Shown: positions 14,185 through 22,873, counted from the first letter of the stretch. The stretch: DNA of 31,111 bases from Spyradocola sp034113365 (GCA_034113365.1 JAXEXP010000081.1:1-31111), one strand, 5' to 3'. The notes: generated by a model from the sequence alone, not told the origin. Program-made: numbers and translations.

Positions 14185-16620
14185 ATGAAGTATGGTTACT
14201 TCGATGACGCTGCCCGCGAGTACGTCATCACGCGCCCCGATACCCCCTACCCGTGGATCAACTATCTCGGCGAAGAGGATTTCTTCTCGCTGATGTCCAA
14301 CACCTCGGGCGGCTACACCTTTTACAAGGACGCCCGCCTGCTGCGCCTGACGCGCTATCGCTACAACAACGTCCCCACCGACGCCGGCGGCAAGTACTAC
14401 TACATCAACGAGGGCGGCGACCTGTGGACGCCCGGCTGGATGCCCGTCAAGGCAGACCTTGAGAAGTACGAGTGCCGTCACGGTCTGGGCTACACCGTCA
14501 TCACTGGCAAGCGCAACGGCCTGGTGTGCGAGCAGACCGCCGTGGTGCCGCTGGGCTACACCGCCGAGGTCACCCGCGTCAAGTTCCGCAACGAGACCGA
14601 CAAGAAGAAGAACTTCACCTTCTTCTCCTTCATCGAGTGGTGCCTGTGGAACGCCTACGACGACATGACCAACTTCCAGCGCAACTTCTCCATCGGCGAG
14701 GTGGAGATCGTGGGCTCCACCATCTACCACAAGACCGAGTATCGCGAGCGCCGCAACCACTACGCGCTGTTCTCCGTCAACGCCCCCATCGACGGCTTCG
14801 ACACCGACCGCGAGAGCTTCATCGGCCTGTACAACGGCTTTGGCGATCCCGACGTGCCCAAGTCCGGCAAGGCGAAGAACACCGTGGCCTCCGGCTGGGC
14901 GCCCATCGCGTCGCACTGCATCAACGTCGAGCTCGAGCCCGGTGAGGAAAAGTCCTTCATCTTCGTGCTGGGCTACTGCGAGAACCCCGAAGAGGAAAAG
15001 TGGGAGGCTCCCGGTGTCATCAACAAGGCGCCCGCAAAGAAGCTGCTTGACGCCTTCCAGACCGAGGCGCAGTTCGAGGCCGCGCTGCAGGGCATCCACG
15101 ACTACTTTGCCGAGCAGCTGTCCAACTTCCAGGCCAACACGCCGGAAGTCAAGATGAACCGCATGCTCAATACCTGGAACCAGTATCAGTGCACCGTGAC
15201 CTACCACATGTCGCGCTCGGCGTCCTACTTTGAGAGCGGCATCGGCCGCGGCATGGGCTTCCGCGACTCCACGCAGGACCTGCTGGGCTTCGTGCACATC
15301 ATCCCCGAGCTGGCCCGCGAGCGCATTCTGGACATTGCCGCCACCCAGATGGAGGACGGCTCCGCCTACCACCAGTACCAGCCGCTGACCAAGAAGGGCA
15401 ACAACGACGTCGGCTCCGGCTTCAACGACGACCCGCTGTGGCTGATCTTCGGCGTGGCTGCCTACATCAAGGAGACGGGCGACAAGTCCATTCTGGACGA
15501 AATGGTGGCCTATGACTGCGACATGAGCAAGGCCAAGCCGCTGTCCGATCACCTGGTGCGCTCCTTCCATCACGTCACCGACAACCTCGGCCCGCACGGC
15601 CTGCCGCTGATCGGCCGCGCCGACTGGAACGACTGCCTGAACCTCAACTGCTTCTCCAAGACCCCCGGCGAGTCCTTCCAGACCACCGCGAACTTCGAGA
15701 GCGGCGTTGCAGAGTCCGTGTTCATCGCCGGCATGTTCGTGGCCGTCGGCGAGGACTACAAGGCGCTGTGCGAGATGACGGGCCTCAAGGACGAAGTCGC
15801 CTTTGCCGACGTCGAGTGCAAGAAGATGTACGACGCCGTGATGAAGGACGGCTGGGACGGCGAGTGGTTCCTGCGCGCCTACGACGCGTTCGGCAACAAG
15901 ATCGGCTCCAAGGAGTGCAAGGACGGCCAGATCTTCATCGAGCCGCAGGGCTTCTGCGTGATGGCGGGCATCGGCATGAAGGAGGGCTACGCCAAGAAGG
16001 CGCTGGACTCCGTGGCCGAGCGTCTGGACACCCCCTACGGCGTGTCGCTGCTGGCCCCCACCTACAAGGAGTACCATGTGGAGCTGGGCGAGATCACCTC
16101 GTATCCCCCGTCCTACAAGGAGAACGGCGGCATCTTCTGCCACAACAACCCGTGGATCACCATCGCGGAGACCATGATCGGCCGCGGCGACCGTGCGCTG
16201 AGCACCTATCAGCACATCTGCCCCGCCTACACCGAGGACATCTCCGAGAAGCACCGCACCGAGCCCTACGTCTACCCGCAGATGATCGCCTCCGTTGACG
16301 CCGCGCGCCAGGGCGAGGCCAAGAACAGCTGGCTGACGGGCACCGCGTCCTGGACGCTGTACGCCGGCACCCAGTACATCCTGGGCATCCGCCCGCAGTA
16401 CGACGGCCTTGAGATCGATCCGTGCATCGCGGCGGATTGGGACGGCTTCACCGTGACCCGCAAGTTCCGCGGCGACGTCTACGACATCACCGTCAAGAAC
16501 CCCGACCACGTGATGAAGGGCGTCAAGTCCGTCACCGTGGACGGCAAGGCCATCGAAGGCAATGTGCTGCCCGTCTATGGCGACAAGGCGACCCACAAGG
16601 TCGAGGTCATCCTGGGCTAA
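14185..16620 (+). CDS. Cellobiose phosphorylase, GH94
   Basis: Phosphorolyses cellobiose to glucose 1-phosphate and glucose in the cytosol, saving one ATP relative to hydrolysis. The N-terminal beta-sandwich starts MKYGYFDDAAREYVITRPDT, the (alpha/alpha)6 barrel includes RDSTQDLLGF, and the general acid is Asp483 in RADWNDCLNL. ENGGIFCHNNPW and the C-terminal jelly-roll segment GLEIDPCIAADW follow. The 811-aa length is typical of clostridial cellobiose phosphorylases. Chitobiose or cellobionate phosphorylases are related alternatives, so the substrate is inferred. AGGAGGT sits ahead of ATG 14185. It is a single-gene unit with its own promoter and a strong terminator, divergent from uxuAB. No cellobiose transporter is nearby. 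Confidence 0.9.
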   Translation: MKYGYFDDAAREYVITRPDTPYPWINYLGEEDFFSLMSNTSGGYTFYKDARLLRLTRYRYNNVPTDAGGKYYYINEGGDLWTPGWMPVKADLEKYECRHGLGYTVITGKRNGLVCEQTAVVPLGYTAEVTRVKFRNETDKKKNFTFFSFIEWCLWNAYDDMTNFQRNFSIGEVEIVGSTIYHKTEYRERRNHYALFSVNAPIDGFDTDRESFIGLYNGFGDPDVPKSGKAKNTVASGWAPIASHCINVELEPGEEKSFIFVLGYCENPEEEKWEAPGVINKAPAKKLLDAFQTEAQFEAALQGIHDYFAEQLSNFQANTPEVKMNRMLNTWNQYQCTVTYHMSRSASYFESGIGRGMGFRDSTQDLLGFVHIIPELARERILDIAATQMEDGSAYHQYQPLTKKGNNDVGSGFNDDPLWLIFGVAAYIKETGDKSILDEMVAYDCDMSKAKPLSDHLVRSFHHVTDNLGPHGLPLIGRADWNDCLNLNCFSKTPGESFQTTANFESGVAESVFIAGMFVAVGEDYKALCEMTGLKDEVAFADVECKKMYDAVMKDGWDGEWFLRAYDAFGNKIGSKECKDGQIFIEPQGFCVMAGIGMKEGYAKKALDSVAERLDTPYGVSLLAPTYKEYHVELGEITSYPPSYKENGGIFCHNNPWITIAETMIGRGDRALSTYQHICPAYTEDISEKHRTEPYVYPQMIASVDAARQGEAKNSWLTGTASWTLYAGTQYILGIRPQYDGLEIDPCIAADWDGFTVTRKFRGDVYDITVKNPDHVMKGVKSVTVDGKAIEGNVLPVYGDKATHKVEVILG

Positions 16621-16643
16621 GGCACGAACGCACCGGCTGCATA

Positions 16644-16675
16644 AAAACCCCCGTCGCTTCAGCGACGGGGGTTTT
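16644..16675. terminator. Strong terminator after the cellobiose phosphorylase gene
   Basis: AAAACCCCCGTCGC at 16644-16657 pairs perfectly with 16662-16675 around a TTCA loop: a 14-bp stem ending in TTTT. The A-run on the left makes it usable for the convergent creatininase-family gene as well. Confidence 0.9.
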
Positions 16676-16692
16676 CTCTCATTGCCCTGCGG

Positions 16693-17556
16693 TCAGGGCT
16701 GCGGAAATCTGTTGCGCGGGAGAATATCGGCGTATCGCGGGATGATGGTCTTTTGGTGCTGCTCGTCCAGCTCGCGCAGGGCCTGTACGTAAGCGGGCAT
16801 ATCCATGGCCTTGACGATGCTGCGGATCACTTCCGCACCGCGGGCGCAGCGCTCGTCGCGCTCCTGCACGGTCCTGCACGCGCCGCTCATGCCGGCGTGA
16901 TCCTCGGGGCGGGCAAAGTAGAAGCCCACCGAGCCGGAGGGATGTGCAAAGCGGCGGAACACGTCGGTCTCGTCCACATACGACTCCGAGCTCGACTTGG
17001 GCGCGGCGTCGATGGTGGGATCGACCACCAGCTCGTCCTTTTTGTTCAGGATCTCATAAGCGCCGCTGAACAGGTCGTCGTAGCTGTCGATGCGCACGCC
17101 CTTGCCGGCCGCGTATTCGCAGCCCTTGATCAGATCCACGTAGCCGATGGGGCACTTGGTCTCGTCGAAGAAGTCCACCGCCAGCACGCCGCCGGTGAGG
17201 AACGCGGGGCCGTGCAGCGAGAGGTAGACCTGCCGCCGGAAGCCCTGGTTGAGCAGCGAGTGCGCGATGGCCTTGAGGTAGTGCAGGCCGTCCTCCACGC
17301 TCATCTGGATGGTACCGGGGCTCATGGGGCTGGCGCCGCAGAAGAAATAGGGCAAATTGCCCAGCACCAGGCCGTCGGTCTCCTCCGCCATGAGGCTTGC
17401 AAAGGCCTCGGGGGTGACGGTCTCGACGTCCATCGGGAAGGTGCCGTGCACCTCGACGGTGCCAAAGGGCACGTAGATGATATCGTTGCGCTTGCGGTAT
17501 TCCACGACCTCGTCGTGCGTCATTTTGTTGAGAAAGCGGGTCCTCATCCGGGTCAT
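16693..17556 (-). CDS. Creatininase-family protein with divergent metal site
   Basis: Belongs to the creatininase/creatinine amidohydrolase fold family, metal-dependent amidohydrolases acting on small cyclic or formyl amides. VPFGTVEVHGTFPMDVET carries the expected Glu35 and His37, but the usual HLP...TD is replaced by FP and Asp43/Glu45. The second motif, normally NGHGGN, reads LSLHGPA. The DxHAGxxETS motif becomes EDHAGMSGAC, losing the Glu. It may therefore bind metal differently or act on another substrate. At 287 aa the length is normal. The ribosome site AAAGGGGAG and a promoter at 17592-17621 support a single-gene unit. No neighbour hints at the substrate. Confidence 0.75.
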   Translation of the reverse strand: MTRMRTRFLNKMTHDEVVEYRKRNDIIYVPFGTVEVHGTFPMDVETVTPEAFASLMAEETDGLVLGNLPYFFCGASPMSPGTIQMSVEDGLHYLKAIAHSLLNQGFRRQVYLSLHGPAFLTGGVLAVDFFDETKCPIGYVDLIKGCEYAAGKGVRIDSYDDLFSGAYEILNKKDELVVDPTIDAAPKSSSESYVDETDVFRRFAHPSGSVGFYFARPEDHAGMSGACRTVQERDERCARGAEVIRSIVKAMDMPAYVQALRELDEQHQKTIIPRYADILPRNRFPQP

Positions 17557-17591
17557 ACCTGAACTCCCCTTTCGGTTTTATTTGTGTTTTC

Positions 17592-17621
17592 ATTATAGCA
17601 TCCGCCGCTTTGGTATGTAAA
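17592..17621 (-). promoter_or_regulatory. Promoter of the creatininase-family gene
   Basis: On the minus strand TTTACA (17621-17616), an 18-bp spacer and a perfect TATAAT (17597-17592) preceded by TGC, an extended -10. It lies about 36 nt before the start codon. Confidence 0.7.
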
Positions 17622-17626
17622 GTCTT

Positions 17627-17731
17627 TCATTCCCCATCCCGCAGGATGAGCAGGATCAGCAGCAGCGCCACAGCGCCCATCAGCACGGCCGCAGCGCAGG
17701 CGTCCCAGGTAAGCAGTATCTCCCCATCAAC
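17627..17731 (-). pseudogene. Remnant 3' end of a small membrane protein gene
   Basis: On the minus strand an open segment ending in TGA at 17627-17629 encodes WDACAAAVLMGAVALLLILL followed by ILRDGE: one transmembrane helix plus a short charged tail. Just upstream the frame closes (TAG at 17732-17734) and no start codon with a ribosome site exists. It looks like the tail of a gene whose front was lost. The opposite strand over the same bases is the damaged 5' end of the XRE gene. I do not recognise the family. Confidence 0.4.
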
Positions 17732-17743
17732 CTACGCCAGCTG

Positions 17744-18004
17744 ATGTCAGCCAATTCCTGGAGCCAGGTGGAGCTGGCCAACCGGCTGAACATCGCCAAG
17801 CAGACGGTCTCCAACTGGGAAAACGACAACATCCAGCCCTCCATCGAGATGCTGATCCGGCTGTGCCGCCTCTTCAACGTCACGACGGACTACCTGCTGG
17901 GGCTGGACGACGTGCCGCGCATCAGCGTCGAGGGGCTGCCCGCGCCGGTGGTGGCGCACCTGTCGCTGCTCATCGAGGACTATCGAAGGGGCAGCGCAAC
18001 ATAG
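17744..18004 (+). CDS. XRE-family HTH regulator, apparently 5'-truncated
   Basis: Encodes a Cro/CI-type helix-turn-helix: WSQVELANRLNIAKQTVSNW and ENDNIQPSIEMLIRL, then NVTTDYLLGLD and a short C-terminal helix (86 aa from ATG 17744). Homologues start about 11 residues earlier. The matching residues (QYLPINLRQL) are present in frame upstream from about 17714, but no ATG, GTG or TTG with a ribosome site is there; the frame reads through GVPGK into unrelated sequence up to a stop at 17618. The first helix is therefore cut or expressed from a poor start, and I consider it probably a decaying gene. The stop codon overlaps a terminator. No target is evident. Confidence 0.6.
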   Translation: MSANSWSQVELANRLNIAKQTVSNWENDNIQPSIEMLIRLCRLFNVTTDYLLGLDDVPRISVEGLPAPVVAHLSLLIEDYRRGSAT

Positions 18005-18036
18005 CAAAAAGGCAGCGATTATGCTGCCTTTTTGCT
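18003..18036. terminator. Bidirectional terminator between the XRE and malQ-glgP genes
   Basis: AGCAAAAAGGCAGC at 18003-18016 pairs exactly with 18023-18036 around GATTAT. The stem ends in a T-rich tract on both strands, so it serves the convergent genes on either side; it begins within the XRE stop codon. Confidence 0.9.
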
Positions 18037-18058
18037 TTATAAAGCTGTACTCGTGGCT

Positions 18059-21000
18059 TTATACGTGCCAGAGCTCCTCGGCATACTGGCGGATGGTGCG
18101 GTCGGAAGAGAACTTGCCCGCGCCGGCGATGTTGTGCAGGCACTTGAGGCCGAAGGCCTTGCGGTCCGCGGTGTCGGCGATGGCGCGCAGCTTGGCCGCG
18201 ACGTAGTCGGGCTCGTCGTAGATGAGGAAGTAGTTGTCGGGCTGGTGCCAGGAGGCGCCCTTGGTCAGGCTGTTGTACAGCTCCTGGAACATGCCGGTGC
18301 CGCCGTCGTCAAAGGTGCCGTCGATGAGCGACTCGACCACGGAGCGCAGCTCGGCGTTCTCGGCGAGGAACTTGTTGGGATCGTAGGTGGCCTTCATCGC
18401 GTTGATGTCCTCCACGCGCGCGCCGAAGATGTAGTTGTTCTCCGCGCCGGCCTGCTCCACGATCTCGACGTTGGCGCCGTCGTAGGTGCCCAGCGTCACC
18501 GCGCCGTTGACCATGAACTTCATGTTGGAGGTGCCGGAGGCCTCGGTGCCCGCGGTGGAGATCTGCTCGGAGATGTCGGCGGCGGGGATCAGCTTCTCGG
18601 CGTAGGACACGTTGTAGTTGGAGACGAAGATCACCTTCATCTTGTCGTCCATCTCGGGATCGGCGTTGATGAGCTTGGCGACCTCGTTGATGTACTTGAT
18701 GATGCCCTTGGCGCGGAAGTAGCCGGGCGCGGACTTGGCGCCGAAGATGAACACGGTGGGCTGCCAGTTCTCAACCTCGCCCTTCTTGAGCTTGCGGTAG
18801 ATGTCCAGGATGGCGAACGCGTTGAGCAGCTGACGCTTGTACTCGTGCAGGCGCTTGACCTGGATGTCAAACACGAAGTCGGGGTTGAGCTTGACGCCCT
18901 CGTGCTTCTCGATGTACTCGCAGCACTCCTGCTTCTTGAGGCGCTTGATGGCGTTGAACTGGTCGATGACCTTGTCGTCGATGACGTCGTTCAGGTCCGC
19001 CAGCACGTCCAGATCCTTGATGAACTTGCTGCCCACGCAGTCCTCCAGCAGAGCGGTCAGCTCGGGGTTGCACAGGCCCAGCCAGCGGCGCTGCGTGATG
19101 CCGTTGGTCTTGTTCTGGAATCTCTCGGGGTAGACCTGATACCAGTCCTTGAGCACGTCGTCCTTGAGGATCTGGGTGTGGATCTCGGCCACGCCGTTGA
19201 CGTAGGAGGAGGCGTAGATCGCCAGGCGCGCCATGTGCACCGCGTTGCCGTCGATGATGCGCATGGAGTCCAGACGCGTGCGCTTGCAGTGCTTGACGGG
19301 CTTCTTGCCGGTCTTGGGATCGGGCTGGGCGTCGCGGTCCTCCTCGTCCCACTCGGCGACGATCTCGTCCATGCCGGGCTTTGCGGCCAGCTCCTCGGCC
19401 TCGTGCGCGTCGATCTTCTGGATGATGGCGTAGACCTCGGGCAGCAGGCGGCTCATCAGGCCGACGTCCCAGCGCTCCAGGGCTTCTGCCATGATGGTGT
19501 GGTTGGTGTAGGCGAAGGTCTTTTGCGCGATGGACAGCGCCTCTTCAAAGCCCACGCCCTCCTCGCCCAGCAGGCGGATGAGCTCGGGGATGGACACGAC
19601 GGGATGGGTGTCGTTGAGCTGGATGACCGCGTGCTCGGCAAAGTGGCTGAAGTCGTTGCCGTACTGCTTCTTGTAGCGCGCGATGATGTCCTGCAGCGAC
19701 GCGGAGCAGAAGAAGTACTCCTGCTTCAGGCGCAGCATCTTGCCCTCGTAGTCGTTGTCGTTGGGGTAGAGCACCTTGCAGATGTCGTCGGCCTGGTTGC
19801 GCTCGGCGATGGCCTGCATGTACTGCTGGTTGTTGAACGCCGCGTAGTCAAAGTCCACGATGGCCTCGGGCTGCCACAGGCGCAGGGTGCCGATGTTGTT
19901 GGTGCCATAGCCGATGACGGCCATGTCGTAGGGCACGGCGTAGATGTTCTTGCCCGCGAACTTGATCAGCTTGCGGTCCTCGATGCGGCGGATGCACCAC
20001 GGGTCGCCAAAGCGCGTCCAGTCGTCGGCGTCCTCGCACTGGAAGCCGTCCTTGATGCTCTGCTTGAACAGGCCGTACTTGTACTTGATGCCGTAGCCGT
20101 CCAGCGTGATGTCGTTGGAGGCGGCGGAATCCAGGAAGCAGGCGGCGAGGCGGCCCAGACCGCCGTTGCCCAGCGCGGCGTCCTCGATGTCCTCCAGCTC
20201 GTTAAGATCCCTGCCGTACTTGGCATAGACCTCCTTGGCGGTATCCAGCAGGCCCAGCGCGTAGAGGTTGTTGTGCACCATGCGGCCCATCAGGTACTCG
20301 GCGGACAGGTAGTAGGCTCTGCGCGCGGAGGCGTGCTTGGCCTTGGAGGCGGCCCAGCGGTCGCTGATCTGCGCCATCACGGCCTTGCCCAGCACCATGT
20401 GCATCTCGTTGACGTCAAGGTCCTGAATCTCCTTGCAGTATTCGGTCTTGGCGATCATGTTCATCAGATAATCCAGATGGTTCTTGTACTGACCGGCCTC
20501 GGCGTTCGCGGGCAGGCGGCCGTACAGCTTGCCCAGGTGATAGAGCTTCTGGGCGTACTCGTCCTTGTTGGCGCCGGGCTTCATGCGCCACTGCCAGTTA
20601 CCGCCCAGCGTAGAGGGCGTGTTCATGCGCGCCCAGGAGCCCAGCGACAGCACGTCCTGCATCGGGCAGATGCACAGGTCCGCCACGGTGGAGTAGATGC
20701 CGCGGATCATGCCCCAGGCATAGCCCTCCTCCTCGGACAGGCCCTCGTACTCGCAGGCGAACTTGCGCTCGGCCTCGGTGGCGTTGGCGAACCAGCCCTC
20801 GGTGGTGTCGTTGTCATGGGTGCCGGTGTAGACCACGTAATTATGGGTGTAGACGTGGGGCAGGTAGACCGACTCGCCGTTGGCGTCGAATGCGAACTGC
20901 AGCACCTTCATGCCCGGGTAGCCGGAGTCCTTGAGCAGCTGCGCCACGCCGGGCGTGATCAGGCCCAGATCCTCCGCGATGATCGGCACGTCGCCAAGCT

Positions 21001-21991
21001 TTGCGCGGATGGCGTTGAACAGATCCATGCCCGGGCCCTTGAGCCAGTCGCCCACGACGGCGTCCTTGGCCGGATAGGGGATGGAATAGTACTCGTCAAA
21101 GCCGCGGAAGTGGTCGATGCGGGTGACGTCGTAGAGCTTGGAGGCCGCCGCGATGCGGTCGATCCACCACTTGTAGCCGGTGGACTTGAGGTACTCCCAG
21201 TTGTAGAGGGGGTTGCCCCACAGCTGACCGGTCGCGGAGAAGTAATCCGGCGGGCAGCCCGCCACGCGCACGGGATGGCGCTCCTCGTCCAGCCAGAACA
21301 CCTCGGGGTTGGCCCAGGTGTCGGCGCTGTCCATCGCCACGTAGATCGGAATGTCGCCAAACAGCTTGATGCCCAGAGAATTGACGTAGCCGCGGAACTT
21401 GTCCCACTGCTTGTAGAACAGGTACTGCAGGAACTCGTAGAAGCGGACCTCGTCGTCCAGCTCCTTGCGGTACTTGGCCACGGCTTCGGGCTGGTGCAGG
21501 CGGATGCCTTCATCCTCCCACTCGGTCCAGGCGCGGTTGCCGAACTGCTTCTTGACGGCCATGTACAGCGCGTAGTTCTCCACCCAGGCGCTGTTCTTCT
21601 TGACGAAGGTGTCAAACGCGCTCATGTCGCCCTTCTTGGCGTTCTCATACGCGATGCGCAGCACCTTGAAGCGCAGGTCGTAGATGCGGGCGTAGTCCAC
21701 GCGCTCGGGGTCGTCGCCCCAGTTCAGGTTGCGGTAGTCCTTCTTCTTGAGAAGGCCCTCCTCCTGGAGCATGTCCAGGTCGATCATGTAGGGGTTGCCC
21801 GCATAGGTCGAGAAGGACTGATAGGGAGAGTCGCCGTAGGAGGTCGGGCCGACGGGCAGGATCTGCCAGTAGCTCTGACCGGCCTTCTTGAGGAAGTCCG
21901 CGAACTCGTAGGCCGCCTTGCCGATGGTGCCGATGCCGTAGGGCGAGGGCAGCGAGGTAATGGGCATCAAAATGCCGGAGGCTCTGTTCAT
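18059..21991 (-). CDS. malQ/glgP: Fused 4-alpha-glucanotransferase (MalQ) - glycogen phosphorylase (GlgP)
   Basis: A single 1310-aa frame. Residues 1 to about 495 are GH77 amylomaltase: SGILMPITSLPSPYGIG at the start, nucleophile Asp in RIDHFRGF near 293, acid/base Glu in IIAEDLG near 340, THDNDT, and the closing block ARMNTPSTLGGNWQWR. After a short link, GT35 phosphorylase runs to the end: YYLSAEYLMGR, EDAALGNGGLGRLAACFLDS, QLNDTHP, and the pyridoxal-phosphate Lys1158 in EASGTSNMKF. MalQ rearranges short maltodextrins into longer chains; GlgP releases glucose 1-phosphate from them, so the fusion would channel one substrate pool. No stop or frameshift separates the halves. ATG 21991 is preferred over 22000 because AGGTGA is 8 nt upstream. 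It has its own promoter. Confidence 0.93.
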   Translation of the reverse strand: MNRASGILMPITSLPSPYGIGTIGKAAYEFADFLKKAGQSYWQILPVGPTSYGDSPYQSFSTYAGNPYMIDLDMLQEEGLLKKKDYRNLNWGDDPERVDYARIYDLRFKVLRIAYENAKKGDMSAFDTFVKKNSAWVENYALYMAVKKQFGNRAWTEWEDEGIRLHQPEAVAKYRKELDDEVRFYEFLQYLFYKQWDKFRGYVNSLGIKLFGDIPIYVAMDSADTWANPEVFWLDEERHPVRVAGCPPDYFSATGQLWGNPLYNWEYLKSTGYKWWIDRIAAASKLYDVTRIDHFRGFDEYYSIPYPAKDAVVGDWLKGPGMDLFNAIRAKLGDVPIIAEDLGLITPGVAQLLKDSGYPGMKVLQFAFDANGESVYLPHVYTHNYVVYTGTHDNDTTEGWFANATEAERKFACEYEGLSEEEGYAWGMIRGIYSTVADLCICPMQDVLSLGSWARMNTPSTLGGNWQWRMKPGANKDEYAQKLYHLGKLYGRLPANAEAGQYKNHLDYLMNMIAKTEYCKEIQDLDVNEMHMVLGKAVMAQISDRWAASKAKHASARRAYYLSAEYLMGRMVHNNLYALGLLDTAKEVYAKYGRDLNELEDIEDAALGNGGLGRLAACFLDSAASNDITLDGYGIKYKYGLFKQSIKDGFQCEDADDWTRFGDPWCIRRIEDRKLIKFAGKNIYAVPYDMAVIGYGTNNIGTLRLWQPEAIVDFDYAAFNNQQYMQAIAERNQADDICKVLYPNDNDYEGKMLRLKQEYFFCSASLQDIIARYKKQYGNDFSHFAEHAVIQLNDTHPVVSIPELIRLLGEEGVGFEEALSIAQKTFAYTNHTIMAEALERWDVGLMSRLLPEVYAIIQKIDAHEAEELAAKPGMDEIVAEWDEEDRDAQPDPKTGKKPVKHCKRTRLDSMRIIDGNAVHMARLAIYASSYVNGVAEIHTQILKDDVLKDWYQVYPERFQNKTNGITQRRWLGLCNPELTALLEDCVGSKFIKDLDVLADLNDVIDDKVIDQFNAIKRLKKQECCEYIEKHEGVKLNPDFVFDIQVKRLHEYKRQLLNAFAILDIYRKLKKGEVENWQPTVFIFGAKSAPGYFRAKGIIKYINEVAKLINADPEMDDKMKVIFVSNYNVSYAEKLIPAADISEQISTAGTEASGTSNMKFMVNGAVTLGTYDGANVEIVEQAGAENNYIFGARVEDINAMKATYDPNKFLAENAELRSVVESLIDGTFDDGGTGMFQELYNSLTKGASWHQPDNYFLIYDEPDYVAAKLRAIADTADRKAFGLKCLHNIAGAGKFSSDRTIRQYAEELWHV

Positions 21992-22028
21992 CAGGTTCAT
22001 CACCTTTCTTGCATATTCAACCGTGTCT

Positions 22029-22058
22029 ATTTTAGCACAATACGCCACATTTCCGCAA
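22029..22058 (-). promoter_or_regulatory. Promoter of malQ-glgP
   Basis: On the minus strand TTGCGG (22058-22053), an 18-bp spacer and TAAAAT (22034-22029) preceded by TGC (extended -10), about 38 nt before the start codon. Confidence 0.6.
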
Positions 22059-22120
22059 GAGGAGAAGGAGGTTTTGCGCTAAACCTGCGTTTTTTATTTG
22101 CTTCTTCCGTTAATTTACCG

Positions 22121-22149
22121 TTGAACCTATATGTATTTTATGTTAAAAT
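22121..22149 (+). promoter_or_regulatory. Promoter of the phosphoribosyltransferase-like gene
   Basis: TTGAAC at 22121-22126, a 17-bp spacer and TAAAAT at 22144-22149 in an AT-rich stretch, about 49 nt before the start codon. It is divergent from the malQ-glgP promoter. Confidence 0.7.
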
Positions 22150-22197
22150 ACAGGTATAGATATTCTCGTACCTTCTCTTGAAAGGAGCGCGGTGTTC

Positions 22198-22839
22198 ATG
22201 GAGCTGAACATGGTCAAGCTACCCACCAAAAGACCCAATCTCTTCCTGCGCGTGGCGAAGGGGCACTTTGCCACAAGCCACAGCCACATCAACTATTACA
22301 TCGACGTCACACTGCAAAAGACGCGCCTTAGCGAGGCGCAGGCCGTGGCGCAGGCGCTGGTGGCGGCCTATGCGCACACCACCATCATCGACACCGTGCT
22401 GTGCCTGGATGGCATGGAGGTCATCGGCGCGTGCCTGGCAGAGGAGCTGACGCGAGACGACTTCCGCAACATGAACGCGCACCAGACCATCTACGTGGTG
22501 ACCCCGGAGCACACCTCGGGCAGCCAGCTGATCTTCCGCGACAACATCAAGCCCATGATCGAGGGCAAGCACGTGCTGATCCTGGCGGCGTCGGTGACCA
22601 CGGGCTACACCGCGCAGGCGGCGATTGAGGCCATTTCCTATTATGGCGGCAACGTGGCGGGCGTATCCGCCATCTTCTCCACCGAGGAGAGCTGCGGCGG
22701 CTACCCGGTCGTGTCCATCTTCGACCCGCACGACCTGCCCGACTACGTCTCCTACGACTCCAAGGACTGCCCCGACTGCAAGGCGCATCGCAAGATCGAC
22801 GCGCTGGTCAACTCCTACGGCTACTCCAAGCTCAATTAA
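22198..22839 (+). CDS. Orotate phosphoribosyltransferase-like protein lacking the acidic PRPP motif
   Basis: A type I phosphoribosyltransferase fold of 213 aa. SHSHINYYIDV near the N-terminus, DTVLCLDGMEVIGA, and the PRPP loop region VLILAASVTTGYTAQAA are visible. In active family members the loop is preceded by two acidic residues (DD or ED) that hold the PRPP ribose; here these are Ala130-Ala131, followed by Ser. TTG, which grips the 5-phosphate, remains. A CPDC motif near residue 192 could bind a metal. It may bind a nucleotide or PRPP for regulation rather than catalyse transfer. ATG 22198 has AGGAG 10 nt upstream; GTG 22192 is too close. It is monocistronic and followed by the repeat element. 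Confidence 0.75.
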   Translation: MELNMVKLPTKRPNLFLRVAKGHFATSHSHINYYIDVTLQKTRLSEAQAVAQALVAAYAHTTIIDTVLCLDGMEVIGACLAEELTRDDFRNMNAHQTIYVVTPEHTSGSQLIFRDNIKPMIEGKHVLILAASVTTGYTAQAAIEAISYYGGNVAGVSAIFSTEESCGGYPVVSIFDPHDLPDYVSYDSKDCPDCKAHRKIDALVNSYGYSKLN

Positions 22840-22848
22840 CCCCCCGCT

Positions 22849-22873
22849 GCCTCCCCTGCTAAAACGGGAGGCT
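22849..22873 (+). terminator. Terminator-like hairpin left of repeat copy 1
   Basis: GCCTCCC at 22849-22855 pairs with 22866-22872. No T-run follows; the repeat element begins directly. The same hairpin recurs at 23171-23194 with one base fewer, this time with a T-run. Confidence 0.6.

Noticed and set aside
14155..16596. An 813-codon minus-strand open frame opposite the cellobiose phosphorylase gene
   Set aside because: Antisense shadow with Val/Gly/Asp-rich composition and no motifs.
18032..22159. A 1375-codon open frame antisense to malQ-glgP
   Set aside because: It mirrors the codon pattern of the real gene in GC-rich DNA, has a Val/Leu/Gln/Asp-skewed composition and no known domain.
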